Counted from the stretch's first letter, positions 42,854 through 52,358 are shown. The stretch: DNA of 54,310 bases from JANNWF01 sp052390415 (GCA_052390415.1 JBQTGY010000060.1:1-54310), one strand, 5' to 3'. The notes: generated from the letters alone by a model not told the origin. Numbers and translations are program-made.

Positions 42854-44488
42854 TTAACCAAGATTGCGTGCGGTGTTGATGACATTGATGCCGTTGAATC
42901 GCGCCGTGGCCGATCCATGCGACACCGCCGAGGACTGCGAGGGCTGCCCCTTGCCATCGAAGAACGAACCGCCGTGGCGGTAGTCGCGTTCATCGCAAAT
43001 GGCCGCACATGCATTCCAGAATTCGGGCGTGCGGATCTGATACGCCACGTCTTCAATTTGCTCGGTGATCTTGCCGTCCTTGATCTCGAAGAACAGCTGA
43101 CCACCGAACTGCGCGTTGTAGCGCTGCTGATCGATCGAGAACGAGCCGGCACCCACGATGTAGATGCCGTCTTTCACGTCAGCAATCATTTCGTCCGGAG
43201 TGAGTTTGTCTTTGCCGGCCTGCAGCGAGATGTTCGACATGCGCTGGAACTGCACGCTGTTCCACGAATCGGCGTAGCAGCAACCGTGCGATTCTTTCTC
43301 ACCGAGAATGCCGACCTGATCGCGGATCGCCTGATAGTTGACCAGGATGCCGTCCTTGATGATGTCCCACTGCTTGGTCTTGACGCCTTCGTCGTCGTAA
43401 CCGACGTTGCCCAAGCTCAACGGCTGGGTCTTGTCAGCAAAAATATTCACCCGCTCACTGCCGTACTGGAAGGTTTTCGACTTCCACTTGTCCAAGGTCG
43501 CGAAGCTCGTGCCCGCGAAATTCGCCTCGTAACCCAGCACACGATCCAGCTCGGTGGGATGACCGACCGACTCGTGAATGGTCAGCCACAAATGCGCGGG
43601 GTCCAGCACCAGATCGTATTTGCCCGGCTTCACTGACTTGGCCTTCAGCTTGAGCTGCGCCTGCGCGGCCGCGGCCTTGGCATCCGCCACCATGTCGTAG
43701 GACGTCGAATAACCGACCACGCCGCCGGGCATCGCGATGCGTCCTTCGGCCGTCGGCTCCAGATATTCAAAGCCCATGCCCATCGGCGACGACAGCCCGT
43801 TGCGGCTGCGGAATTTGCCGCTGGCCTTGTCGATTGCGGTGACCGTCATCGGTGCCCAGATGCGATGCACGTCCTGATCGATGTAGGAGCCGTCGGTGGA
43901 GGCGAAATACTTCTGCTCATTGACCAGAAACAGGGTCGAATTGACGAAGTTGGCACCGGCATTGATCGCCGATGCGTTGACGCCCAGCAGCAGCTCGACC
44001 TTGTCCTTGATCGGCACTTCCATCGCGTTCTTCTTGATCGGCGTCGCCCAGCTGACCACGCCGACACCTTTCACCTCGGCCAGCTCCACCGGTTTGATCT
44101 GCAAGCGCGAATTGGCCTTGGCAATGGTCACCGCCTGCTTGGCAGCCTGCGCCACCGCATCACTCTTCAGCGAATTGGTCGCCGCAAAACCCCAGGTGCC
44201 ATTCGCCAACACGCGAATGCCGACTCCGGTGGACTCGGTGTTGACGACGTTCTGCACCTTGTCTTCGCGGGTGACCACGAACTGATTCAAGTAGCGACCA
44301 ATGCGCACGTCGCAATACGTCGCCCCTGCCTCTTTCGCGGCCGCCAGGGCCACGTCGGCCAAGCTGCGTTTCAAGCTCAACGCGATCTTTTCACTCAACA
44401 CCTCAGCCGCGATGACCCGCGTGTAAGCCGGCAACAACAACGCCCCGGCCCCGAGGCCAGACAAGGTAACAAAGGTACGACGGTCCAT
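42854..44488 (-). CDS. TldD-like zinc metalloprotease with Tat-like signal
   Basis: This 544-residue protein begins with a twin-arginine-like leader (MDRRTFVTLSGLGAGALLLP, about 28 residues). It shows the TldD zinc motif HESVGH (His305, Glu306, His310) in WLTIHESVGHPTELD. Near the C-terminus, where E. coli TldD has the zinc Cys, this protein reads SFFDGKGQPSQ without Cys, a form common in the archaeal-like TldD subgroup. The start at 44488 is chosen because GGGAG precedes it and the Tat motif follows. It is the first gene of an eight-gene minus-strand cluster continuing through tldE, DUF4159, moxR, DUF58, BatA and two membrane proteins. Confidence 0.9.
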   Translation of the reverse strand: MDRRTFVTLSGLGAGALLLPAYTRVIAAEVLSEKIALSLKRSLADVALAAAKEAGATYCDVRIGRYLNQFVVTREDKVQNVVNTESTGVGIRVLANGTWGFAATNSLKSDAVAQAAKQAVTIAKANSRLQIKPVELAEVKGVGVVSWATPIKKNAMEVPIKDKVELLLGVNASAINAGANFVNSTLFLVNEQKYFASTDGSYIDQDVHRIWAPMTVTAIDKASGKFRSRNGLSSPMGMGFEYLEPTAEGRIAMPGGVVGYSTSYDMVADAKAAAAQAQLKLKAKSVKPGKYDLVLDPAHLWLTIHESVGHPTELDRVLGYEANFAGTSFATLDKWKSKTFQYGSERVNIFADKTQPLSLGNVGYDDEGVKTKQWDIIKDGILVNYQAIRDQVGILGEKESHGCCYADSWNSVQFQRMSNISLQAGKDKLTPDEMIADVKDGIYIVGAGSFSIDQQRYNAQFGGQLFFEIKDGKITEQIEDVAYQIRTPEFWNACAAICDERDYRHGGSFFDGKGQPSQSSAVSHGSATARFNGINVINTARNLG

Positions 44489-45095
44489 GACCCACTCCCG
44501 TAGTTCACATTCACAAACAGAATTTGGCTGACGCGAGGCCACCGGCGTTCAGCACCGCAGCACCCACGCAAGATCGAAGCCGCGACAGCAACCCACCCGC
44601 CACCGCGCTGGCCCTGCATGGTGGCCGCAACCGCTGCCTGCGGCATGTGACGAATGGCATGGATTGGGGAAATTGTGGGAATCGATTTGGGGCGGGCGGG
44701 TCGCAACGGATGACCTTCGCTGCAACAAGAGCAGCGGAGCAAGTTCCCGCGCTGCGCACGCGCCGTCGCTTTGCTCGGTCTGCTCTCCAAAAGCAAGCGC
44801 CTCAACGCGATGCACTCCTCATGCCAAACGGGCGGTGACACCCGCCATCGTCGAGCCGTGAGGGGTCAGTCCCTTGCACGGGTGCGAACTCTGCCCTTGC
44901 CGCGACACCAATGTAATCAAGGAACCCGACGAATGGGGGGAACGGGAGAGTCGGCAGGGATAAAGGGGTCGTCTCCACCGGTGGTTGGCATAGGTGAATG
45001 CAAATCGATGTGACCGATCCGGGGGCGTGATCGGAAAACAGGGGATGCCACACCTCGTCGTCAGGCACCGCCTGCCGTGAAGGTGTCGCAATGCA
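44489..45095. other. 607-base gap before the accessory island
   Basis: The gap separates the tldD-like gene (minus) from the CHAT island (plus). It has a G-rich stretch near 44936-44970 and a motif at 44880-44914 that recurs beyond the island. Several overlapping open frames show no family resemblance. Promoters for both sides must lie here, but I cannot place them. Confidence 0.45.
44880..44914 (+). repeat. Direct repeat, left copy flanking the CHAT-TIR island
   Basis: The sequence starting GGGTGCGAACTCTGCCC matches the one at 54122-54156 at 28 of 35 positions in the same orientation. It may be a genome-wide dispersed element or a relic of island insertion. Confidence 0.5.
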
Positions 45096-45107
45096 ATGGG
45101 GGAATGC

Positions 45108-45242
45108 ATGAACTTTGAAGGCTTGGCAGAGCGTGTGCCATCGCTAACACAGCGAACACAGCAGGCGTCGACCGGCGCGGAACAGGCTATGCGACGCGCA
45201 GCTTTTGCAGCATCAACACTTGACAAGGAGATTTCCCGATGA
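45108..45242 (+). CDS. 44-codon ORF coupled to the CHAT gene
   Basis: The frame encodes 44 residues, MNFEGLAERVPSLTQ to the C-terminal TLDKEISR. A GGGGGA ribosome-site-like sequence lies five bases upstream, and an in-frame ATG at 45096 is an alternative start. Its TGA overlaps the start of the CHAT gene in an ATGA (45239-45242), the usual mark of translational coupling. The predicted peptide is Ala- and Gln-rich and likely helical. It could be a real small subunit or inhibitor of the CHAT protein, or simply a leader that sets its translation. No family is recognised. Confidence 0.5.
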   Translation: MNFEGLAERVPSLTQRTQQASTGAEQAMRRAAFAASTLDKEISR

Positions 45243-48200
45243 GCCTGTTTGTTCGCGGCGCGCCGCTGCCCGATGCACTGTTACGCCGAGGCAGTCTGTT
45301 CGAGCTAGGAACGATCAAGCCTGAGGTCATGGCGGGCGTGGATCTGAGCGCGGGACAGCGAGCAGGCTCCTCCGGAAGACTGGATGTGGACGGACTCGGA
45401 TCATCGGATACCTTCTGCGAGGTCGAACTCGAAGATGGCACCTTGCTTTGGCTGCGCCCTAGCGAGCTACGTGACAGCCCGTATTTCGAGACCGCATCAC
45501 AGCGCGACGGCGCGGTTGAACTGGTGCCGGCGCGGCGCGCCAATCGCGGACTGGGTCAGGCCGTCGCCCGCGTGTTGAAGGTGTTCAAGCTCGACCCAGT
45601 GAAGATCGCGGCCGGCATCGCGCGCGAAAAGCTGGTGGCGCACTTCGAACGCGACGTAGTTGAGGGGCTGTTTCAGGTCGGCGCCCAACCGGCGGACCTG
45701 CAGCCCATTGAGGCCAAACGATTTGCCGGCAATCTGCCCTGTCTGCTGATGCTGCATGGCACGTTTTCCTCCACCGTAGGCAGCTTCGGCAGCCTGCATT
45801 CGGCCAATGGTGGCGAGCGTTGGCGCCGGCTGACCGCTTCCTTCGGGCAGCGAATGCTTGCGCTGGATCATCGCAGCATGAGCGTCAGCCCCCTGCGCAA
45901 CGCGCTGGACGTGGCAAAAGCGCTGCCCGGCGGACTGCGATTGCACCTGCTCAGCCACTCGCGGGGCGGGCTGATCGGCGAGTTGCTGTCGCGTCACGAT
46001 GGCAAACAGGCGGGCTTTCGTTCCGAAGAGCTGGCTTTGCTCGATGCGCTGGATGGCGGGCTCGCCGCCGAGGCGCGCGAACTCAATCTGCTGCTGAGCG
46101 AGAAGAAATTCCGCGTCGAGCGCTTCGTGCGGGTGGCCTGCCCCGCGCGCGGCACCACCGGCGTGTCTGAACGCGCCCGCGAGTGGTTAACCGTGATAGC
46201 CAACATGCTTGCGCGCTTTTTCAAGGCGGGTGCGGATTCCGTACTGCCTGCCGCCGGTGGTGCGGCGCTGATTCCGGTGGCGAGGCGCGTTGTGGACTTG
46301 CTCGAAGCGGTCACCCTGGAACTGATCAAGTTCAACGAGATACCTGGTCTGCACGCGATGGATCCGCGTTCGGGATTCATTCGCGGGCTCATCAACAGTG
46401 AGTCCGCACGCTCGATGGATCAGCTCGCCGTAATCGCCGGCGATGCCGAAGGCGAAGGGCTGTTCGGCCGCCTCAAGATGTTTGCTGTCGACCGCTTTTT
46501 CGAGCGCGACAACGATCTGGTCGTCGACACCGCTTCGATGATGGGCGGCGCGCAGCGCGAGCACGCCTATCGCTTCCTCGCGCGCGGCCCCGACATCAGC
46601 CACACCACGTATTTCGGCAATCCGCGTACATCAGACGTCATCACCAAGGCGCTGACCGCCAGTGCGATCGGTGAACTGGCGGAGTTTTCCCGCAGCGCGG
46701 TCGACCAACAGCCGCTTCGCTCGCCACTTCGAACGCCGGCCTCGCGCAGCAATCGCGCCGATCTGCCGGTGCTGTTCCTGTTGCCCGGCATCATGGGCAC
46801 GCATCTAACAGTCGCTGGCGATCCGGTGTGGGTCGACAAGTGGGAGCTTGTGCGCGGCGGCTTCGCGCGGCTTGCCGTCGATGCACCCGATGTGGAATTG
46901 GCGCAACTCGATGGTGACACCTATCAGTCGTTGGCCGATGCGCTGGCTGCCGATCACGAGGTCGTGCCGTTTCCCTACGATTGGCGCTTGTCCATCGACT
47001 CGGCGGCGAAACTTCTCAACCAGGTCGTGCGAGCAAAGCTGGCGGAAATTGACGGCAACAAGCGTCCGATCCGCTTCGTCGCCCATTCGATGGGCGGGTT
47101 GGTGGTGCGCGCCATGATGATGCTGCCTGACAGCGTGTGGCCGGAGGTGCGCAAGCATCCGGACGCGCGCTTCGTGATGCTTGGCACGCCCAATCAGGGC
47201 TCACATGCCATCAGCCTGCTGCTGACGGGAAACGACAAGTTGGTGAAGCTGCTGGCTGTCGCCGACATGAAGAACAACTTGGCGGAAATTGTCGGCTTTG
47301 CAGCGGGCTTTCCCGGTGCGCTCGACATGACTCCGACCACCGGCGAGCGCGATTACTTCACCCAGCAAGCCTGGCTCGAACTCGCCAGCGCCAAACAGCT
47401 TCCCCACAAGTGGCCGTTGCCCGAGCAAAAGCGGCTTGATAGCAGCCGCGCGTTTCGTGATCGCTTGGCGCAGCAGGATTTGGCCAACGCTGGCATCTAC
47501 TACATCGCCGGGAAAGCCAATGACACGCCGGTGTCCGCCGAACTAAAGCCCGGCGGCGACCGACCACGACTGCGATTTTTGGCGACTCGAGAAGGCGACG
47601 GCCGCGTACCTTGGGCCAGCGGCATCCCCAAGGGAGTGAAGGCCTGGTATGTGCCTGCCAAACACGGCAGCATTCCGAGATATCGGCATCTGCACGCCGG
47701 ACTGCGCGAAATACTCAACACCGGCAACACCCAGCTTCTTGCAGATACTCCGCCTGTCAGCCGCGGGCTAGCCGGCGAGCTTCATGAGTATGCGGAGCAG
47801 CACGCCAACTATCTGCCTGACGCCGGCGATTTGCTTGACGCCGCGATGTACGCACAAGACGAACCGGAGCGGATCGAAGACGAGCCGCTGCCACCCATCG
47901 ATGTGCAGGTGATCTGGGGCAACCTGCGTTACGCCAAGGAGCCGGTAGTGGTTGGCCACTATGTGGGCGACCAGATCGTCAGCGCAGAGAAAGCGTTGGA
48001 TCGTTTTCTCGATGGCGCGCTCAATCGGCGGCTGGCGCTGGGACGTTACCCCGGCGAGATCGGTACCGCACTGGTCATGCCCAATCCGCGTGGGGAATTG
48101 CCTGGCGCCGTGGTGATTGGGCTAGGACAGGTATCCATGCGCCTGACCCGTGTCGCGCTCACCCGCGCGGTGCAGGCGGGCGTGTGCGAATGGGCGGCGC

Positions 48201-50704
48201 GGATGCTGGAGGCCAAGTCCACCAACAAGAATTCACCCGAATTGGGCACATCGGTCCAACGCGGGCTTGCCTTCGTGGCCATCGGCAGTGGGTCGGGCGG
48301 CATGTCGATTTCGGATGTCGGCGTCGCCATTCTCAACGGTGTGGAGCGCGCACTGGAACTGCTCGCGGCGCAGCGCGGCATGGAAGAAGTCAAACGGCTG
48401 GGGCTGGCCCGCATCCAGTTTCTCGAACTGTACGAGGACCGAGCGCACACGCTTTGGTTCGGGCTCACAAGTCAGCAGGAAGGCAATCGTCGCGACGCCC
48501 CGCTGGCTCCCTGTTTCCATGTTGGCGATGCCGCGCGCGGCGTCAGTGTGGGTGAAGGTGGGCTGCGGCGACTGGTGCTGCAGGAACTGGACGGCTGGTG
48601 GAATCCACTCAAGATCACCCAGGACGGCAACCGCGTCGTCTTCGAGAGCATCGGTGACCGCGCGCGCGCCGAGCTGCACGGCGTCGGCACGCACTCCGGA
48701 CAGATCAACGAATTGCTGCGCCAAGCAGTGGCCTCGCGGCAAAGCTCAAGTGCCTTCGCCAAGGCGCTGTTCGAACTGATGATTCCCAACGATCTCAAGG
48801 ACAGCCTGCCCAGCGGCGACCGCTTGCGCCTGTTGGTCGATGGCAAGACCGCCCGTTATCCATGGGAACTGATACTCGCCGGCCAGCAGGCGAACGATCC
48901 ATCGGCCGAGGCTTGCGGCCTCGGCCTGATCCGCCAATTCGTCACCGAACGCTTCCGGCCCAGCCCACGCATGTCGCAAGAGGCGTCCGCGCTGGTAGTT
49001 GGTGATCCACATACCCACAACGAATTCATCGAATTGCCCGGCGCACTGAGCGAGGCCAACGCCGTGCACGCCACGCTCGGCGAGTTGGGCTTCACCATGC
49101 CATCCAGCCCGCTGCGCGATCACCTGAGCATCCTGACCGCGTTGTATGCACGGCCGTATCAGGTGTTGCATTTGGCCGGCCACGGCATCGAGAGCCTGCG
49201 CGACTGGTTGCTCGACAAGCAGCAGACACTGGGTGGACCGCGCAAGGAAATGCGCGCTGACCGTTTGGCCAGCTTGAGCAAAGCGCAGGCCGATGTGCTC
49301 GCCGAGATCGAGCTCGACTTGAGTGAACTCGACGAACTGCCGATCAGCGCCATGGTCATCGGCCCGCGTCGATTCCTCACCTACCGCAACATCGAACAAA
49401 TGCGCCAAGTGCCAGAACTGGTGTTCATCAATTGTTGCCACCTCGGCAAGATCGACACCCCAACCACGCGCGCCTTCGGGCAACAGGGCAGCACCGCCGC
49501 CAACTTCGCGCAGAAGTTCATCGAGATCGGCGTGCGCGTAGTCATCGCCGCCGGCTGGCCGGTGGAAGACGCCGCCGCGTGCACATTTGCTGAAGCGTTC
49601 TATCGCCAGATGCGCAGCGGTGCGCCGTTTGGAGAGGCCGTGCGAATCGCCCGCGAAACCACCCGCCACCAGCATGCAGACTCCAATACCTGGTCCGCCT
49701 ACCAGTGTTACGGCGACCCGTCCTACCGCCTCACGGCCACCAAAGGTCAGCTCAACGGCGGCGCTGCGGGCACCCCTGTCGGCCGATACGGATCGCCCCG
49801 CCATCTGGCATGGGAAGGCGTTCACACCGCCGACACTCTCGAAACACTGGCCAATCGAATCGCCTATGCAGAGGCCAACGGTTTCGACGCCGATGGCGAG
49901 CTGTGTGGCGAGATCGCGGCCAGATATCGCCAGTTCAAAGCCTTCCCGGAAGCAATCCGTTGGTACCGGCGGGGCCTGTTGTCCGAAAAGGGCAGCACGC
50001 CGATCAAAGGCATTGAGCAACTGACCAACCTGATCGCCCGCAGCGGCGCGACCATCGCCAGCAAGGGCCAAAAGCCGGACCGCGAGTGGATCAAACAACT
50101 CGACGCCGCCGTCGACATGCTCAAGAAATTCAATGAAGCCAACCCTTCCCGCGAACGCCACTCCATCATCGCCTCTGCCTACAAGCGCAAGGCCATGGCG
50201 CTCAGTGGCAAACAACGAGACAAGGCGCTGCAAGCTTCGGCCGATGCCTACAAAGAAGCTGCAGACATGGCCGGCAAGAAGGGCCACCCCTACGCCTTCA
50301 TCAACGCTGCTGTACTGCTGGGCGCACAGGCCTGGGCCAACGCAACCACTCTGCCGAGCAAAGAGATCAAGGACCTTATCCTCGAAGCAGAAAACCGCGT
50401 CCCCGCCCCCGGCGCTACCCCCGACTTCTGGGATCTCGCCTTACCTGGCGACCTGCTCGCGCTGAAACTCTTCGTCAACGCCATAGAGCCGTCGGACGAG
50501 TTGATTGAAGAGATCAGCACCCTCTACTCAGACGCCCATGAGCGAGATCGGGATAAGGCGAATCTGGCATCGGTACTTGATCAGTTGGAGTTTATGGTGG
50601 ATGTATTGGGACGGGTTCAAATCGCTGCGCAACTCAAGAACGCGAAAAGTCGCCAGCGTGCCTTGGAAAGCGCACTGGCCTGCACGGCAGCCCTCACCAG
50701 ATAA
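45239..50704 (+). CDS. Giant CHAT-protease protein with two alpha/beta-hydrolase modules
   Basis: This 1821-residue protein carries, in order: a first alpha/beta hydrolase (about 165-480; LLMLHGTFSS, nucleophile Ser241 in LSHSRGG); a second, LCAT/PGAP1-like hydrolase (about 505-815; LLPGIMGTHL, Ser617 in AHSMGG, Asp in EGDGRVPW, His in AKHGSIP); a region of about 890-1110 (VIWGNLRYAKEPVVVGHYVG) that may be macro- or M17-N-like; a CHAT domain (about 1175-1500) with His1315 in HLAGHG and Cys1400 in FINCCHLG; and a helical TPR-like tail (about 1540-1821). CHAT domains are caspase/separase-fold proteases. AAGGAG precedes the ATG. Protein targets and lipid substrates are unknown. No signal peptide is seen. 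It heads a candidate conflict system with two TIR-type genes downstream. Confidence 0.85.
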   Translation: MSLFVRGAPLPDALLRRGSLFELGTIKPEVMAGVDLSAGQRAGSSGRLDVDGLGSSDTFCEVELEDGTLLWLRPSELRDSPYFETASQRDGAVELVPARRANRGLGQAVARVLKVFKLDPVKIAAGIAREKLVAHFERDVVEGLFQVGAQPADLQPIEAKRFAGNLPCLLMLHGTFSSTVGSFGSLHSANGGERWRRLTASFGQRMLALDHRSMSVSPLRNALDVAKALPGGLRLHLLSHSRGGLIGELLSRHDGKQAGFRSEELALLDALDGGLAAEARELNLLLSEKKFRVERFVRVACPARGTTGVSERAREWLTVIANMLARFFKAGADSVLPAAGGAALIPVARRVVDLLEAVTLELIKFNEIPGLHAMDPRSGFIRGLINSESARSMDQLAVIAGDAEGEGLFGRLKMFAVDRFFERDNDLVVDTASMMGGAQREHAYRFLARGPDISHTTYFGNPRTSDVITKALTASAIGELAEFSRSAVDQQPLRSPLRTPASRSNRADLPVLFLLPGIMGTHLTVAGDPVWVDKWELVRGGFARLAVDAPDVELAQLDGDTYQSLADALAADHEVVPFPYDWRLSIDSAAKLLNQVVRAKLAEIDGNKRPIRFVAHSMGGLVVRAMMMLPDSVWPEVRKHPDARFVMLGTPNQGSHAISLLLTGNDKLVKLLAVADMKNNLAEIVGFAAGFPGALDMTPTTGERDYFTQQAWLELASAKQLPHKWPLPEQKRLDSSRAFRDRLAQQDLANAGIYYIAGKANDTPVSAELKPGGDRPRLRFLATREGDGRVPWASGIPKGVKAWYVPAKHGSIPRYRHLHAGLREILNTGNTQLLADTPPVSRGLAGELHEYAEQHANYLPDAGDLLDAAMYAQDEPERIEDEPLPPIDVQVIWGNLRYAKEPVVVGHYVGDQIVSAEKALDRFLDGALNRRLALGRYPGEIGTALVMPNPRGELPGAVVIGLGQVSMRLTRVALTRAVQAGVCEWAARMLEAKSTNKNSPELGTSVQRGLAFVAIGSGSGGMSISDVGVAILNGVERALELLAAQRGMEEVKRLGLARIQFLELYEDRAHTLWFGLTSQQEGNRRDAPLAPCFHVGDAARGVSVGEGGLRRLVLQELDGWWNPLKITQDGNRVVFESIGDRARAELHGVGTHSGQINELLRQAVASRQSSSAFAKALFELMIPNDLKDSLPSGDRLRLLVDGKTARYPWELILAGQQANDPSAEACGLGLIRQFVTERFRPSPRMSQEASALVVGDPHTHNEFIELPGALSEANAVHATLGELGFTMPSSPLRDHLSILTALYARPYQVLHLAGHGIESLRDWLLDKQQTLGGPRKEMRADRLASLSKAQADVLAEIELDLSELDELPISAMVIGPRRFLTYRNIEQMRQVPELVFINCCHLGKIDTPTTRAFGQQGSTAANFAQKFIEIGVRVVIAAGWPVEDAAACTFAEAFYRQMRSGAPFGEAVRIARETTRHQHADSNTWSAYQCYGDPSYRLTATKGQLNGGAAGTPVGRYGSPRHLAWEGVHTADTLETLANRIAYAEANGFDADGELCGEIAARYRQFKAFPEAIRWYRRGLLSEKGSTPIKGIEQLTNLIARSGATIASKGQKPDREWIKQLDAAVDMLKKFNEANPSRERHSIIASAYKRKAMALSGKQRDKALQASADAYKEAADMAGKKGHPYAFINAAVLLGAQAWANATTLPSKEIKDLILEAENRVPAPGATPDFWDLALPGDLLALKLFVNAIEPSDELIEEISTLYSDAHERDRDKANLASVLDQLEFMVDVLGRVQIAAQLKNAKSRQRALESALACTAALTR

Positions 50705-50813
50705 AGTCAATCCATCAAGGGCAGCCCAGCATTAAAAGAGCGCCTAGCTTTGCCTCACCTCCTCTAATCACCTTACCTAATTACACTAAAAGCACACCTT
50801 TCAGAGAATATTA

Positions 50814-52358
50814 ATGATAAACGTCTTTCTCTCCTACAGCGCCAGCACCGCTGGTCTAGCAAAGATCATCCGGACGGTACTACGGTCGCTTGAAGCTACC
50901 GTGCTTGACTATCGCGACCCCTCGGCAAGGGTTACACCATTGAGCGGGTTGCTTACCCATCGCTTGAGGCAAGAAATCGGTAGCTGTGATTTGTTTTTCA
51001 TGTTGATTGGAAGCGACGCCGGATCGCCGCTTGAAGGAGACGACGAAGATCGCGGAGCACTTGATTTTGAATTAACCACCTATGAGGATCTAAGAAACTC
51101 TGGGAGGAAAAAATCAGCCCCATTTATCGTGAGCTATAACACCTCCAAAGTCGAGCCCAGTCGAAACCTTATCAAACTCCTGAACAATATCAAAGGCAGA
51201 GGTCTCGACAGCAAGCTTGCTGAAAATAGACAGAAAGCCATCGCACTAATGGTGGAAGCTTTCAATTATCTAAAATACACAACTCAACAGAACACAATTA
51301 CCGGATTTCTTGACGTTGATAATATTCACCTGGATATCGCCAGAAAACTCGCTGACAGCATCAGCACCAACTCTCCATTTCCGCAGAAATACCTTTACGC
51401 TACCCCAGTTGGCGCGCAATATTGGGTAAATCTCACTCGAGGAAACAGTAGTGCAATTGGCACCGTCTATCAAAAGTTTATGTCGGGATCACAAATTCCA
51501 GATGAGGACCAATCCTGTGTTGATTGGGCGAGCCAGAAACTTGTGTCGCTTGTAGAGAAAGACAGCGAACGAAAGCCTCCTGGGCAACAAGACCATGTTT
51601 GCGTATTGGTGCTTGGGTGCGGCGACGCGAAGCGGGAGGCTTATATATGCGGCACCTTGAAGCGCAAGCTGCATGGATCTTTGCTTAGGGTGCTTCTGGT
51701 GGACGTCTCAAAGACTTTGATTTCAACTGCGGCAACAGAGTTTAGAAATCAGATTCACGGTGACATCGATGTAAGATTTGCAATTGTCGACTTTGAAAGA
51801 CCTGCTGCGCTAAAAACAATCCGGCAACGATGGGCTCCTCAAAGTCGCGTAATCGTACTTTTTCTTGGCAATACGTTCGGAAATATTAACTCAAGTGTAT
51901 TTTTAAACAATTTCGAGACGTTCTTCAGGCCTGGCGATATTGCCATGATTGAAACGGCGAAGGCTTCCAATACGTCGAATACCGTACAAACACAGACGCT
52001 TGCCTTTAGTCCCGATGATAAGAGATTTGATTTTTTCACATCGCCTTTACTCATGATGGGCCTCACTCCGGTGCGCATGCAATTGCAAAGGCGCACAGCC
52101 GAAACGAGTGTCGGCGAAATAGAAACGTTTCGCTATATATTTTCGGAAAATGACGAGCAAACGCTTATCAACTCAGAACATTTCCAACTTGTCGCCAAGG
52201 GTCACTACATCGATCTTTGCTCGATCCAGAGGTTCCACACCAAGGGATTTGAAGCCATGATGGAGGCGACTTTCCCGGTGAATTGCGTGCACGAGCGTGC
52301 CTTCACGTTGACCCCTAGCAGCAGCATAACCATGCTTTATGGTTTCGGCATGCTCTGA
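50814..52358 (+). CDS. TIR/DUF4062-like domain fused to EgtD-like methyltransferase
   Basis: This 514-residue protein starts with a TIR/DUF4062-like domain (about 1-125: INVFLSYSAS, CDLFFMLIGSDAG, then DFELTTYEDL, with Glu86 as a possible catalytic or structural acid). A linker and an EgtD-like SAM-dependent methyltransferase follow (about 250-514). Its motif I is LVLGCGD (266-271), the acidic residue is Asp297 in LLVDVSK, and the EgtD-type signature is FLGNTFGNI (350-358). EgtD trimethylates histidine in ergothioneine synthesis, but the substrate here may be another molecule or a protein. Base composition is far lower in GC than the genes on either side (20 of 60 in bases 51241-51300 against 39 of 60 in 49501-49560), a sign of recent transfer. 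An AGAGAA sequence is the only ribosome-site candidate. Confidence 0.75.
   Translation: MINVFLSYSASTAGLAKIIRTVLRSLEATVLDYRDPSARVTPLSGLLTHRLRQEIGSCDLFFMLIGSDAGSPLEGDDEDRGALDFELTTYEDLRNSGRKKSAPFIVSYNTSKVEPSRNLIKLLNNIKGRGLDSKLAENRQKAIALMVEAFNYLKYTTQQNTITGFLDVDNIHLDIARKLADSISTNSPFPQKYLYATPVGAQYWVNLTRGNSSAIGTVYQKFMSGSQIPDEDQSCVDWASQKLVSLVEKDSERKPPGQQDHVCVLVLGCGDAKREAYICGTLKRKLHGSLLRVLLVDVSKTLISTAATEFRNQIHGDIDVRFAIVDFERPAALKTIRQRWAPQSRVIVLFLGNTFGNINSSVFLNNFETFFRPGDIAMIETAKASNTSNTVQTQTLAFSPDDKRFDFFTSPLLMMGLTPVRMQLQRRTAETSVGEIETFRYIFSENDEQTLINSEHFQLVAKGHYIDLCSIQRFHTKGFEAMMEATFPVNCVHERAFTLTPSSSITMLYGFGML

Noticed and set aside
42461..43636. 391-codon plus-strand frame opposite tldE and tldD
   Set aside because: It spans two real genes and their junction and shows no protein-family features.
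48746..50287. 513-codon open frame antisense to the CHAT gene
   Set aside because: It lies fully inside a coding region with clear CHAT motifs. GC-rich genes often leave long open antisense frames, and its product has no family resemblance.
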